NCBI GenBank assembly: GCA_956465555.1 | Contig: OY101119.1 | Coordinates: 2,218,629-2,282,628, forward strand | Length of the DNA stretch: 64,000 nt | Direction: 5' to 3' | Origin: Nitzschia sp. pyKryTriq1 | Lineage: Eukaryota; Bacillariophyta; Bacillariophyceae; Bacillariales; Bacillariaceae | Part shown: positions 40,228 through 51,101 of the stretch, piece after piece | Position numbering within the stretch: the stretch's first letter is position 1 | How the letters are laid out: every line of letters starts with the position of its first letter | Made by a program: the position numbers and the translations under genes | Notes under the pieces: generated by a model | The model's database searches: none | Told to the model about the DNA's origin: nothing | Seen by the model: only the letters and a program-made list of their open reading frames with translations

Positions 40228-40988
40228 TCACAATTCATTCCCGTATGTATCACAAATCCCTTCAAAGAGACTACACACCACTTTCCTCACAACAAGTTCC
40301 AGATGGCCTTCCCTTGGCGCTGCAAGGTACTGCAATAGGAGCGACGACACTTCAAGCAAAATATCCAATCTTCCAAGTTCGACAGCCCACCGCAATACAC
40401 CTATCATCTCTTGGTAGTATCGGTGGCCTTCGACCGCTAACTCAGCAGTCGCGTCCAACTCCGGTTTGTAGCCAGAGTTAACCGGAGTCACACAACGACC
40501 TGCGGTAGCTTCCGACCCTTCTTCTCGAGGAAGTTCTCAACGTTCTTTACCGATTCACGCACGTATTTGTCGGAACTTTGAGCCCAACAAACAGTCCCAC
40601 GCGCCGTCTCCATCTGCGATAGCTGGGCACCAAGGTAGCTTTCAGGCTTCTCAGCCTTGTCGCCCTTGAGCTTGAACTTGTCCTGGATACCCTTCATCGT
40701 CGCGGCCGGGTTTATACTTATGCAGAGTAAATCATCAACATAGCAAAGCATGTATTCCCAGTATTTCTCACCGTTTGGCTTCACCGCTGGTCGCATCCAC
40801 ACATCAGGGTCGGCCAAGGACGGTTGGTATCCTAACGTGTAGAGGTGTTCACCCAGGAACGCTCTGAAAGATGCTCCCGCTGATGGTAGGCCGTACAATG
40901 CCCGCGTTACTATCATGATCTTTCCTTTGTCGGATCCAAACTCTTCACCGGCAATCATGTAGTACTTCTCACGACATGGCGCAGTCAA
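40228..40988 (-). mobile_element. Ty1/copia reverse transcriptase fragment
   Basis: Fossil element on the minus strand. Contains the copia reverse-transcriptase landmarks ALYGLPSAGASFRAF and CYVDDLLCIS (the YVDD active site). A stretch at its far end, YYQEMIGVLRWAVELGRLDI, is typical of the link to RNase H. Gag, protease and integrase are absent, and the RNase H region is cut short. Incomplete and broken. It is a different fragment from the one at 10549-12042, which carries protease and no reverse transcriptase. The divergence between the bracketing repeats suggests the event is not recent. Confidence 0.85.
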
Positions 40989-41175
40989 GATTATAATAAC
41001 ATTAACAAGCCATACAAGCCATCGATCGGTAACAGCAGCAAGTCGAGATGAGTTGCGGCATGCGTTGGGTCATCGTCGCATCGGCACTTCAATGAGAAGC
41101 GATGACCACCCAATCACACATCACGGCTCCCATGACTCACGACCGACGGCCAGGCTTTTTGACCAGATCAATTCG
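40986..41175 (+). repeat. Direct repeat, copy 2 (about 190 bp)
   Basis: Partner of 40015-40192 in the same orientation, some 971 bp further on. It has a few extra bases near its start and sits just upstream of the lumen-protein gene. Confidence 0.8.
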
Positions 41176-41404
41176 TACCGGTACAAAACCAAATAATCAC
41201 GATCGCGGCGCGACATTGCGCGAGAGGGATCGCGATGTGAGAGGGACGGGCCGATCGAAACGTCAGTGGCACGATTTTTTCCAGCTCACATTTTTGGGGG
41301 GTCACCACATCGCTGTTCTCCATTGCTGCTGTTGTTGCTGTCGTCGAACACATCCTGCCTTGTTGGCATCGATCATTACATATTGTTCAGCTACAAGTCT
41401 CATA

Positions 41405-42214
41405 ATGAAGAATCGTACACCGCTTCTTAGTCTTTTTCTCTGGCAGGTTATCTCGAGCGTTGAAGCTTTTTCGACGTCAAGCTTGCTGCAATCGAAATGC
41501 TCACGTTCGCCGATGTTCCAGACGGGTCTCTATGCTGCACCAGTTTCTCGTAGACAGGCTGGACAATTCGTCGGTGCTGCTTTAATCTCGCAAGCGTTCT
41601 TGCCAACTTCTCCAGTCAGGGCTGAAGGAAAGTCTTTTGCCCCAGGTGGAACCTTGGTGGAATACGAAGTTGGAGTGACCGTCGGCAATCCACAAGCAAG
41701 CCCCTCCCGCAAGTTTGACAATTCCAATGTCGTTTTCGTACAAGATTACTACTACAAGTTTGGTACAGCTGCCCCATGGATTGAAGCAGGAAGTACAGAG
41801 TTTCCAAAACAAATGCCGTTCGCTCCTTCTCAACAACGGTACGAAGCGATGAAAAAGTATCGAGAGCGCGTCCAGCGAGGTATCGATCTCATTGCGAGCC
41901 TCGGTGAAGCCATCGCCAAAGGTGACTTTGCGAGCATTCCAGACTCATCCGCGCCAGAATATAGCATCCGTCCCATGGGCCTCCTGGCTAATAATTTCAT
42001 GGCCTCGGAGAATACTGGAACGACCAATGAACTCCTCCTCGCCCGTTGGTACATCAATGAGTTGGGGTTGGATATTGATGATATCAAAAAGGCAGGATCC
42101 AAAGAAGATGCCACCAAATCACATAGGGCAGCTATCAACGCCCTCAATTCATATATAGGACTACTGAATCGTGTGGTAACCCCGAAAGTTGGGGATAAGT
42201 TTGATCTAGTCTAG
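41405..42214 (+). CDS. Probable thylakoid-lumen protein
   Basis: 269 residues from the ATG of MKNRTPLLSLFLWQVISSVEAFSTSS. The frame is open upstream to 41102, but that part overlaps repeat DNA. A signal peptide with VEAF plastid site is followed by SRRQAGQFVGAALISQAFLPTSPVRAEG. This twin-arginine plus hydrophobic plus A-x-A-type segment is the usual second presequence for the lumen. The mature part has a loop region and then helices (YEAMKKYRERVQRGIDLIASLGEAIAKGDF, HRAAINALNSYIGLLNRVV), suggesting a four-helix bundle like PsbQ or diatom Psb31. I cannot assign it to either, and another lumenal photosystem-associated protein is possible. Confidence 0.7.
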   Translation: MKNRTPLLSLFLWQVISSVEAFSTSSLLQSKCSRSPMFQTGLYAAPVSRRQAGQFVGAALISQAFLPTSPVRAEGKSFAPGGTLVEYEVGVTVGNPQASPSRKFDNSNVVFVQDYYYKFGTAAPWIEAGSTEFPKQMPFAPSQQRYEAMKKYRERVQRGIDLIASLGEAIAKGDFASIPDSSAPEYSIRPMGLLANNFMASENTGTTNELLLARWYINELGLDIDDIKKAGSKEDATKSHRAAINALNSYIGLLNRVVTPKVGDKFDLV

Positions 42215-42349
42215 GCAATTTGCAAAGTTTTCGTTTTTCTATCGTTGTATTGGATTCTACTCGTGTGACGATTGATACTGATACCCCGGAGTAGATAAGC
42301 GCATAGCAACTTTGTGCTGATAATGAATTATAAGACCGGCTGTCGGGTT

Positions 42350-44682
42350 TCAGCAGACTAGAACACCGCCGTTTTGTTCGCAACAGATGGTGCAGCAGGA
42401 ACAACGAACCAACGGGCTTTCGCCACGGCAGTCGGCCCACAAGGATTCATACTCCTGGCCTGGTCGACAGAAGTCCTCACTGATATCACCAACAAAGTCA
42501 TTGGAAGCAAAGTTCAGCGTCACGAGTCTAGGTAAGTCACCAATGGCGCTTGGAACAGCACCACTGAATTCGTTGCGGACTATTGGACGAGGTGTTGAGA
42601 GAGATTGTCTGTTTGTGAGACACTATGGATGACGTACAAAAATCAATATCCATCCCACTTCACTTACAAATGTTCAATTCGACGAGACTTAACAGTTTTG
42701 TGAACGATTCCGGGATAGATCCTTGCAGTTTATTGTTCCCAAGACCGAGGTGTTCCAAGTTCACCATGTTTCCAATTTCTGATGGCAGACTACCCGTCAA
42801 ATGATTCGAAGCTGTGGACCAACAAAGAAGTAGCAACACTTAGTACATTGTAGTCAATATTTTTGCAATTCTTCACCAGTGGCACTTACACACGTCAAAA
42901 AACACCAAACCAGTCATAGATCCGATGACGCTTGGGATCTGGCCTTCCAGCATGTTTGATTCGAGGCTCAATTTTTTTAGATTTCTCAATTGGTCGAAAC
43001 TTCTTGGTATCTCGCCTTGGATATAGTTTCGGGCTGCAAAACAAAAGGATGCCTGCCGTGAGTTACCATGACCTGTTTCTACAGAAGCATACATGATCCC
43101 CAATCGCACTTACACAAGTCAAGAGTTTGAAGTGAGTCCAAAAGAGCAATTTCCCATGGAATCGTACCTCCCAAATTGTTTCCGGCTGCAATAATGGCAT
43201 GTTAGAAATCTTTGTGGTTTAGCACCATCACACAACGTCTAGCAGAACGATGCTCACCTAAGTTGATGTGCTTCACTTTCAACTGATCGTCACAAACAAT
43301 TCCTTGCGGGAGCTCTTCACTTTTGTTGGCATGTTTCCAGCCACAAACACTCCCTTCAGACAAAAACTTGTATTCCTTGCTCCAAGCTTCTCCTCCAGTG
43401 GCAAAGTAGAGCAAAGTTACAATGTATCGCTCCACCAGTAAATCACGTGACTGTGCCACCACAACACGATCCTCAGTTGTAAGCCAATTGAATGCTTTGA
43501 ACTGAGGGGAGTCAGTCTCACTCAGCGAAATGGGTCCAGAGACCGACAAAGCGACATCCTGAATAATTTTTGCTTCAGGCGAAGGCTCGACGCTTGATTC
43601 CTCGGCGAGGGTCATTCTAGCCACAACGACAAAGCCGATCGCAATTGCTAGTACAACCACTGTCAAGAGAAAGAATACCAGAACTAACCCATGGGGAAAG
43701 CCCTTCCTTGCCTCGGAATGATCAAAGCTTTCCAACGGTGCTGTGGAGTCAGCGCTCCCTGCTGGCACAGATAGTACTCTGTGTTTGTCCCTCTCTGTCT
43801 TTGGTTCCTTTGTCACTCTTTTCGGAGAAGGCTTATCAGCATTATGTTCCTCAGGACAATCAGGGTTCAAGTACTCTTCTATAATTTCCTCGCCACGGAG
43901 TTTCTCCTGCTCAGTTGGTCTGAGAAACGATTTCGGCTCTGACTCCACATCCGTCATTATTGACCCTATAGTCACTGTATCTAGAGACTCGTTTTGCATT
44001 CTCGTCAAGTTACCTGCAATCTCTGTTCTCTGCTCTGTACTATCGTCTTCCTGATAACTCGAACGACTGTTGCCTTCGCCCAAGCTTAGATCTTCAAACG
44101 GAAAACGACTCAAACTCTTTGCAGGTGAACTCGGTTTAAACACAGCATTGCTAGGGGAAAGTTGGGCCTGCAACAAACCAGCAAAATGTCGACTAAGTGG
44201 GGAATGAAACGATCGCTCGAACACGATGTCCTCTTCCGGTTCTTCAGCGATACGCATCAGTTGTTCAGGAACTGCTTTAGCTTTGTCTGAATCACTTGTA
44301 GACTGTGATCTTGATTCGTCCGGACTTATGAAAGACGATACCGAAGCAGAAGCATTCGACAAGTTACCCGCATTCTCTTTTCTGAGGAAGCTACCCAATA
44401 CCCCACCGGTGCTTGCGTCAGATCTGTCCGGACAAACCGAAGGAGAAACAGAAGCCGAGACCGATGCAGAGTCCGAAGCTACAAGCGCGTTATCCCAGTC
44501 GTAGTCGTCAATGGCGTCACCTTGAGGGTTTTAGCGAAGATAAATCGAAAAGGTGAGGATGCTTCACTTCACCGGAGACGAATCAAAACATTTTGCACAC
44601 ACACACAAGGAAAATACATACAATCAAACTCTCTGCGGCGGCTTGTGGCCGCCTTCCTCGAAACCCTTCTTGTTTCCCGCAT
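42350..44682 (-). CDS. Transmembrane leucine-rich-repeat receptor-like protein, no kinase (six exons)
   Basis: Exons: 44622-44682, 43258-44520, 43114-43185, 42890-43033, 42668-42811 and 42350-42579. All five introns are phase 1 (72-101 nt), total 637 residues. The start MRETRRVSRKAATSRRREFD comes from a small first exon; its join is in frame but is the least certain part. A long Ser/Glu/Asp-rich cytosolic region (to about 245) is followed by one membrane helix (GLVLVFFLLTVVVLAIAIGFVVVA) and an LRR cap with Cys residues (GSVCGWKHANKSEELPQGIVCDD). About six 24-residue LRRs follow, and the tail has CSCCTICC. The internal exons are 72, 144 and 144 nt, that is one, two and two LRRs. Probably a cell-surface receptor or decoy signalling through partners. 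Confidence 0.87.
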
Positions 44683-45412
44683 CAGTCAAATGGACACGCT
44701 CAACCCCTTGCAAGTTTTGAAACTCGGACGGTACGGAAACTAGCAATAAAGGAATAAGAATCACACCAATGGATATTCCTCTATCGTTCTACAAGACAGC
44801 AATATATTGTTTTGGGTCGGTACCTTGAAAGGCAATCGTTTTTAGCTATGGTCTCTGTTGGTTAGCTCATGGCTTATTCGCATTCTTCCAGATCTTCCAC
44901 GACAACATCAGTTCTGATTTTTCGCATCGGCGATGATGAATGTCGCTGATCGCCTGGCTTTTTATAAAAACTACAAGTATCAATAATTATTTATATAAAA
45001 TTTCCATGTGATACCGGCCCGCTCGGTTCTCACACGATCCCTCAGCGAATTTAGTCTGCACGCCTGTACGTGCGTCCACAGACAGTCAGTACCGAACTGT
45101 ACGGGACGGTACCAGTACCAGTACCGTACCGTACAGAATAGTACAGCGAGACTCGACGTAAGCTATTGCTCCATCGCAGCTGACCACACTATTCTATACT
45201 CTCGGTACAAGCTAGTGTAGTCGTAGTAGTACCATTGTAAAGACTCTAGAAGCCACCGGTAGAAAGCCCACATAGCCAGCATCATCCCACGACGATCTTA
45301 CCTAGCTATAGTAGAGCGTTCATGTGTTAGCTTCTACATAGCCTTCTTGTATGGGAGCCTTCTACGGTGTTCCCTGGAGCATGGTATCATCCTTGGATAC
45401 GTTGTCCAGGAT
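44683..45412. other. Intergenic with GTAC cluster
   Basis: Between the start of one leftward LRR gene and the end of the next. GTACCAGTACCAGTACCGTACCGTAC-type words lie at 45100-45135. On the minus strand an acceptor-like TTATTGCTAG near 44740 precedes a short open stretch reading into the first exon of the LRR gene. That may be a 5' untranslated exon. Confidence 0.45.
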
Positions 45413-46705
45413 TCACATCATGCCACGACAAGAGGTTCCTTTGCCGTCACAACAATACGTACAGCAGCTGCAAGAAGTGATTTCCCCATCGGCACCACAG
45501 CTGGCGTAAAAATTCTCGAAGCTGTCGTTTCGGTTGCAAAAGGTCGAATCCACTTCCCCACCTATCTTCGTGCCTTCAATATGCAAGTTCTCCAAATTGA
45601 CAAGGGAACTGTACGAGCTGGGCACAGTTCCTTCGAGATGATTGCCATATATCACAAATGTTTGCAAGGATACCAAGCCCCCCAGCTCACTTGGTAGTTC
45701 TCCCCCCAGCTCATTTGAACCCAATTTCAATGTTTTCAATTCAGTCAACTGAGCTAGCTCGGAAGGAATGGTTCCAGTTACTGAATTGGAACCAAGATCG
45801 AGCGTCTCTAAGTTGTTAAACGATGCGATTTCCGTTGGGATTGTGCCCGAGAGACGATTAATGTTGAGAGTCATCTCGACCACCTCACCCTTTTCGCATC
45901 GAATTCCCTCGAAAGCATATCCTTCAACCCCGTTGTTCCAGTCACAAATATGATCCGCTGATAAAAATCCATGCTGTTGTCTCCACTCTCCTCCTTTATT
46001 CAAAGAGAAATACACGAGTGCGGCTCTGTATCGATCCTTGACTTCTTGAGGTGACGCAGCATCAAAATCACGCTCTGCTGGATCTTCCTCGGCTAGCCAC
46101 TTCATCGCCGCATACTGGTCTGAATTGGGGTCTGATAAATCTTCAGAACTCGATTCCGACGTCAACATTTCTTGAAGTGCAGAAACCTGTGGTGTCACCA
46201 AGGTTGGATCGAAGCTCTGCTTTTCAAAAATATTGTCCCTCGCGGGAGTTGTTTGGCCTGGAAGATTTTTGCCTGATAGAAGGTACCACAATCCAGCTGC
46301 AATCATACCCACAGCTAGAACCACACAAAACCAAAAAGACACCGAGTTGAATCGCAACACCCTCCACCATTCCCGCGACGGTTCGTCTTTCTCAAATAGT
46401 ACTGGTTCTTCGTCCGAGAATATGTCGTACCCATAACGATACGGCGCGACTGGTTCTTGTATAAATCCCATTTCCACAGCATCACCTGTTTGGACACTTT
46501 TCGCTGAACTGGATCCTGAATAATCATCGTCCTTAAAAGCAATACTATTCTCTTCGTCGGATAATGACAAGACGATGGACTGATCGGGCGGCCTTGGTAG
46601 TTCGCTCGAGATTGACGACTGGCCATCGCCTTTCGAGCTTCGACTTCCAGCACTGGATGATCGGTCGTCCAAAGCAACCTCCACTGCTAGGCTACTCAAG
46701 GGCAT
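45413..46705 (-). CDS. Transmembrane leucine-rich-repeat protein, no kinase (single exon)
   Basis: 430 residues, no intron. A cytosolic Ser/Asp-rich region (1-120) is followed by one membrane helix (VSFWFCVVLAVGMIAAGLWYLL). The LRR cap domain follows (MKWLAEEDPAERDF, then YRAALVYFSLNKGGEWRQQHGF, HICDWNNGVEG, GIRCEKG). Five LRRs come next, the first reading MTLNINRLSGTIPTEIA. The tail is SCSCCTYCCDGKGTSC. Layout matches the gene just downstream at 42350-44682, so the two are probably relatives in the same orientation, one with introns and one without. The intronless copy may derive from a spliced transcript, or introns may have been gained in the other. Likely a surface receptor or scaffold; the ligand is unknown. 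Confidence 0.88.
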   Translation of the reverse strand: MPLSSLAVEVALDDRSSSAGSRSSKGDGQSSISSELPRPPDQSIVLSLSDEENSIAFKDDDYSGSSSAKSVQTGDAVEMGFIQEPVAPYRYGYDIFSDEEPVLFEKDEPSREWWRVLRFNSVSFWFCVVLAVGMIAAGLWYLLSGKNLPGQTTPARDNIFEKQSFDPTLVTPQVSALQEMLTSESSSEDLSDPNSDQYAAMKWLAEEDPAERDFDAASPQEVKDRYRAALVYFSLNKGGEWRQQHGFLSADHICDWNNGVEGYAFEGIRCEKGEVVEMTLNINRLSGTIPTEIASFNNLETLDLGSNSVTGTIPSELAQLTELKTLKLGSNELGGELPSELGGLVSLQTFVIYGNHLEGTVPSSYSSLVNLENLHIEGTKIGGEVDSTFCNRNDSFENFYASCGADGEITSCSCCTYCCDGKGTSCRGMM

Positions 46706-47458
46706 CTTGGTGTTTCAATTGTCCAACTAGGTAGACGATGATTCAATGCCACTTGATGAGAAAGGAGCGAGTGAGTCTGTCGGTCGTCCTCGTCGAGTGC
46801 TGTTTTGGTTGTAACTGAGGTCGTTGAGATAGAGTGTGAAAGAATTATGCAACACAATATTTTCTCATCACCATTTCCATCTCGTGAATGATGAAGCTAA
46901 AGATAGTAATGTATGACTTCCGGATTCATCACAGTCGAACTTATTTTTGGTGGTGGACGCCACAATTTTGTGAGTTTGAATAGGTCAACGGCCTAAAGGG
47001 CGATCGAATTTCGGCGGCCATCGCCCCATTTGCAAGATTTAGGTCAGGTGCTATTCGGGCATATGTTTTAATTTTAAAGACGATGCGACATCATGTGTCA
47101 TGTTCTCTGGACGCGTTTATCTTAAGCCTATGCTGTTGTAACAGATGCTCGATAGTAGATACAAAAAATTCGGGTAACGAGTAACGATAGTACTCATGTA
47201 CAAAGAATACGAAGACATCAACATATTTTATGAGAACGAATGATGATGAAGAAGAAAAATGCGGAAGGCCTTCACCGCGCTATCGCTGTACAGTACCATA
47301 CCAGTATCTGCACGGTAATAGAATACTCATACCGGTAGAGTGGGATGCGAACCGTCCCTGTCGAGGATCGATAGTTTCCTTGTTGCCGCATCGGGGTCTC
47401 TCATCGTTTCATCATAATATCTTCTTGACACCTCTGCAACAGCGACGACAACGACGAC
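46706..47458. promoter_or_regulatory. Divergent intergenic region
   Basis: Between the leftward LRR gene and the rightward cytochrome b5 gene. No gene supported. ACCGGTAG-type words lie near 47331. A stretch at 46930-47060 is plain unique sequence. Confidence 0.45.
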
Positions 47459-49163
47459 ATGGCACGTCAAGATATTTGGTGGTCACTTCTTCTCGCCTTG
47501 TCGTTGATGGGCATCAGGCATTCTTGCTCAGCGTTTGTTGTGTCGTCGTTCCATATTAATTCTCAGACGATGCCGGCGGCTTTGTCAACGTCGTTCTCTG
47601 CAAGGATTCGCACTGCGAAAAGTGCCAGGTCGTTGGTTCTTTTCTACCAGAATGCAACTTCCTCCAGTAGCGCTACTGGGCAAGTACAATTGGACGCGAC
47701 GGTGCAAAGATTCAAGCGAGAAGCTGCCAAGAAGAAGGAGATCGATGAAGAGTGCGTTCTCACTATTCATGGAAATCAATACAACATGACTGCGTGGGCG
47801 AATGCACACCCAGGTACGTAGGAAACAAAAGGCGTCAACGAATGCGAATCATCCATTCTCCATCGTTGTCCTCACACTGCCATTATTGCCACCATTGCGA
47901 AAACTCACTGCACGCTGTTGTGGAAAATTGTCATTTTAAGGCGGTGCCAAGATTCTGCAAAAGTTCCACAATCGAGATGCCTCGAAAGCATTTGAAGCGG
48001 CCCACCATTCAGCCGACGCCTACGCAATGTTGAAAGATTTCCTCGTGAATACTGACACGGTAAACCAGGGTGATAAAGTACTAGGAGTACAACAGGATAG
48101 AACCAACAATACGACAATCGTAGCACTGGATCATGATGGCCGGCTGCTGGTACCCAAGTCAACTACACGTCGCCGACTGGCCCGACTTCGACACAAACTT
48201 TTCACTCGAGAAGACCCCATTGGAATCCACAAGTATCTGGGTGTGTTTTGTTTAATTAATTTCATTGGACGGTTCCGCCAGATGTTGTTTGGAGATCCGG
48301 CGGCTGGTTTAGGCACTGCTGGGCACCCCTGGTTCGCGATTGCCTGTCTCATCCCGCATGGCGTCTTAAGTTTGTCAAGTCTCATTTTTGAGACTGTCCC
48401 CAAGGAGCGAGTGGTTGGTAAACCCATGATTTGGCAAGAATATCGTGTGCACAATATCCTTTTTGGTGTTCGATCGGTGTTGTCGTCTCTGGCAGCGGCA
48501 TTGGCTATTCGGGCAGGGAATGGTCCAAAAGTACGCCTGGGAGCCATTTTGTTCTGTGGGGCGTGCGTGTTGGGCGCCAACTACGGAGCGGATGTTGCCA
48601 CGGCAAAGCTGCGAGTTTCTCAGCAGGAAAGTACCACAGCGACAATGCCCTACTGGGATGGCTGTTCTATCGATACGCAACTTCGATTCAAAGGTTTCTA
48701 CGCGTACTGTCAGTTCATGGCGACCTTGGCATGTCTTGTAAGTTTGAGGAATAAGTCGTCCAAGTTATGATGGTGAAATCTTCGCGCATTGCATGACACT
48801 CACCGATTCTTTTTATTCTGGGACCAATACATTGCCCAACAGGCCGTTGGAAATCCTGCATGGGGCCTTGCCGTCCTCTTAGCGATCCAGCTTGCAAGCC
48901 TGCTTATGACTTTGGTGCGGAAGGGTTTGCTGAGTGCCCGAGGTTATCATTATGGGTATACCACCTGTCTTGTGTTACCATGGTTTGTTGGCGTCCGCTC
49001 CTTTCTTTATACAAGAAGCCCGGAGTTTCCTTTGCTGGTTGGTATGGGATACGGCATGTACAAGCTTCGTCGTCGTGGGGTGAATAAGTACTTGATGTGG
49101 GCGACGGTTATTCTCGCTCGAGTTCTAGTTGGTGACCAGTTCATTTCCTACGCTGCATGGTAG
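47459..49163 (+). CDS. Cytochrome b5-domain membrane protein, plastid-targeted (three exons)
   Basis: Exons 47459-47813, 47941-48737 and 48843-49163; introns of 127 (phase 1) and 105 nt (phase 0), total 490 residues. MARQDIWWSLLLALSLMGIRHSCSAFVV is a signal peptide with CSAF plastid site. A b5-like heme domain follows: VLTIHGNQYNMTAWANAHPGG, with HPGG split by the first intron, and AFEAAHHSADA giving the second heme His. The rest is a polytopic membrane domain with about seven hydrophobic helices, rich in Gly and Ala (CLINFIGRFRQMLF, LSLSSLIFETVP, ILFGVRSVLSSLAAALAI). No His boxes of desaturases or hydroxylases are visible, so its reaction is unknown. Possibly an electron-fed membrane enzyme or carrier of the plastid envelopes. 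Confidence 0.75.
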
Positions 49164-49337
49164 AGAAATCACTCCATGACCATGTCGGTAATATGTGGTA
49201 GTGCTCATCAGGAGTCCTCTTCCTCTAGTAGAGAGTAGAGAAGAGTACATTGATCATCTTCTACTTGAACTCATGGTCTATTCATTTTACCCTTACAAAT
49301 AAAAGAAAGATTTTCAACAGATATCTCGTACCAGCGT

Positions 49338-51101
49338 TTACCCTCGCCGTGATCGCAATCTATCCCGCAATTCCGCCCCTGAGGGCGGCGTATCCCTTGG
49401 TTTGCACATGAGGTATACGGCAGTCAAGAAACTCAACACCACAAAGGCGTAGACAAAAACATTATTTTCAAACCACCATCCAAAGAATTTTAGATTCTCA
49501 GCTTGTACACCAAACAGTTGTCGAATCGTTGAAAATCGTGCATAATCCGAAAAGGCATCTTGGGCAAACTGCACCACGGGCAAGGCGCACAAAAGCACCA
49601 AACCAATGTTAAACATGAAAGACGACATATACGTCTTTCCAACGATCATGGGGTGCAACGTCACACAGGCCACGCGCAAACCAAACTTGAAACATCCCTT
49701 GATGGCTGCAAATAGAAGGTACATCGTGAAGAGAGCGACACTCAGCACACCAAAAAGTGGGAACCAGCTGTCGAACCACTCGAAATAGTTGTTCAAAAAT
49801 GGAGCCCACGGCGGGTCGGGGAACATATAAACCACAATATGGATGATCCAAAACAGTGAAATGATCGAGGCACACACTCCCGCAACAATGGCAATGTAGG
49901 GAGTGAGTGGATTGTATTTCTCATAGTTGGAAGTACAAGCTTGGAAGTCCTCCACGTCCTTCTCAAGCAAAAAGACAGCTTGTTTGAATTCCAACAAAGC
50001 TGTGCGTTCATTACGAGCTTCTTTACGTTTGTCAGTGTTGAAGAAATTTCCCACACCACCGATTTGCCCCATGGTGGGGTTAGCTTCACGCTCCACCTTG
50101 ATCATTTCTCCAATGTCCACCAACTCGTTGACACGTTCTCGCAACGAAGTCTGAGCTTCTGCGAATTCCACAGCATCCATATGTCTCGGCCGATTCTTAA
50201 AGGTCAAGATCAAGTCCATCGGCATGGCGGACATGCCGATGCCTCCAAAGAGAGCAAACAAGAACCAGCCGATCCAAGCCATGAATGCAGCAAAAAAGGT
50301 GCTGATACTAACTTGAAGGGTCAGGTCCTGCACGCCGTTGTCCTTCAAAGTGGCGGTGTACGCTGCATCATTTGAAGTCATATCTTCCAGGAGATCTGTA
50401 GAAAATGGCGGGTACTCGCCCGATGTTTCGTTCAATTCGGGCTGAGTCACGTAAACCACGCCGCGCCCATCGCCAATCGACTCGGCAACACTCAATTCAG
50501 CTCCTACGATCTCGGTGACTGGAATCTTGGCCTCGTTCGCAAGGAAATACGCCAGCATAAAAAACGCTCCTACTACGATCAAGACTGCAAGTTCCCAGCA
50601 CACTGCCTGTTTGATCTTGCTCTTGGGGACAGCATTCGGGGCCACGGATGTGCCAGCCATCAGCATGCCATCGTCGGCCTCATAGTAAAATGTTGAAAAC
50701 GGGATCAACACGAATGTCCAGACAGGAATCAACCAAAAGAAAATATTCCAAAAGAGCTCCATGTTCAATCCTCCGCAAAATTTAGTATCGTATCCATCGC
50801 ATCCTTTTTAAACAACAAACACACAAACAAACACCACTTGTTAGTGCAGTCGTACGAGTCGTTTACGTGAAACTTGGTACTGATCGTACGTACCCGCGTA
50901 GCCCTCATTGTTGGCGACATCGAGCGGAAGCAAAAGGGTCGTTGCTCCCGCCAACATAATGCCTCCGATTACCACCGCTTTCGGAAAGTATGCTTCATTG
51001 TGATCGTCTGGATGTTGGTAATACACCAATAGATATACAGCGACTACAAAGAGGATGAAGAAGGCGACGACTGTCGAAACAATCAAGAAAACGTCCACCA
51101 T
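49338..51101 (-). CDS. LMBR1/LMBD1-type multispanning membrane protein (two exons)
   Basis: Exons 50894-51101 and 49338-50770; a 123-nt phase-1 intron (donor GTACGT, acceptor GGAG), 546 residues. The family includes the lipocalin-1 receptor and the lysosomal cobalamin exporter LMBD1. About nine membrane helices are visible. The first starts VFLIVSTVVAFFILFVVAVYLLVYY. The family signature LPLDVANNEGYAG plus LNMELFWNIFFWLIP is created across the intron, which supports the splice model. A coiled, charged loop (ERVNELVDIGEMIKVERE, about residues 270-320) lies between helices, as in the family. The C-terminus is a short basic tail. Role in diatoms unknown: endosomal transport or membrane signalling. 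Confidence 0.85.

Noticed and set aside
44683-44745. An extra LRR-like coding exon upstream of the LRR gene
   Set aside because: A short stretch after an acceptor-like site reads somewhat like an LRR, but it is out of frame with the chosen start and closes at a stop; more likely untranslated leader.
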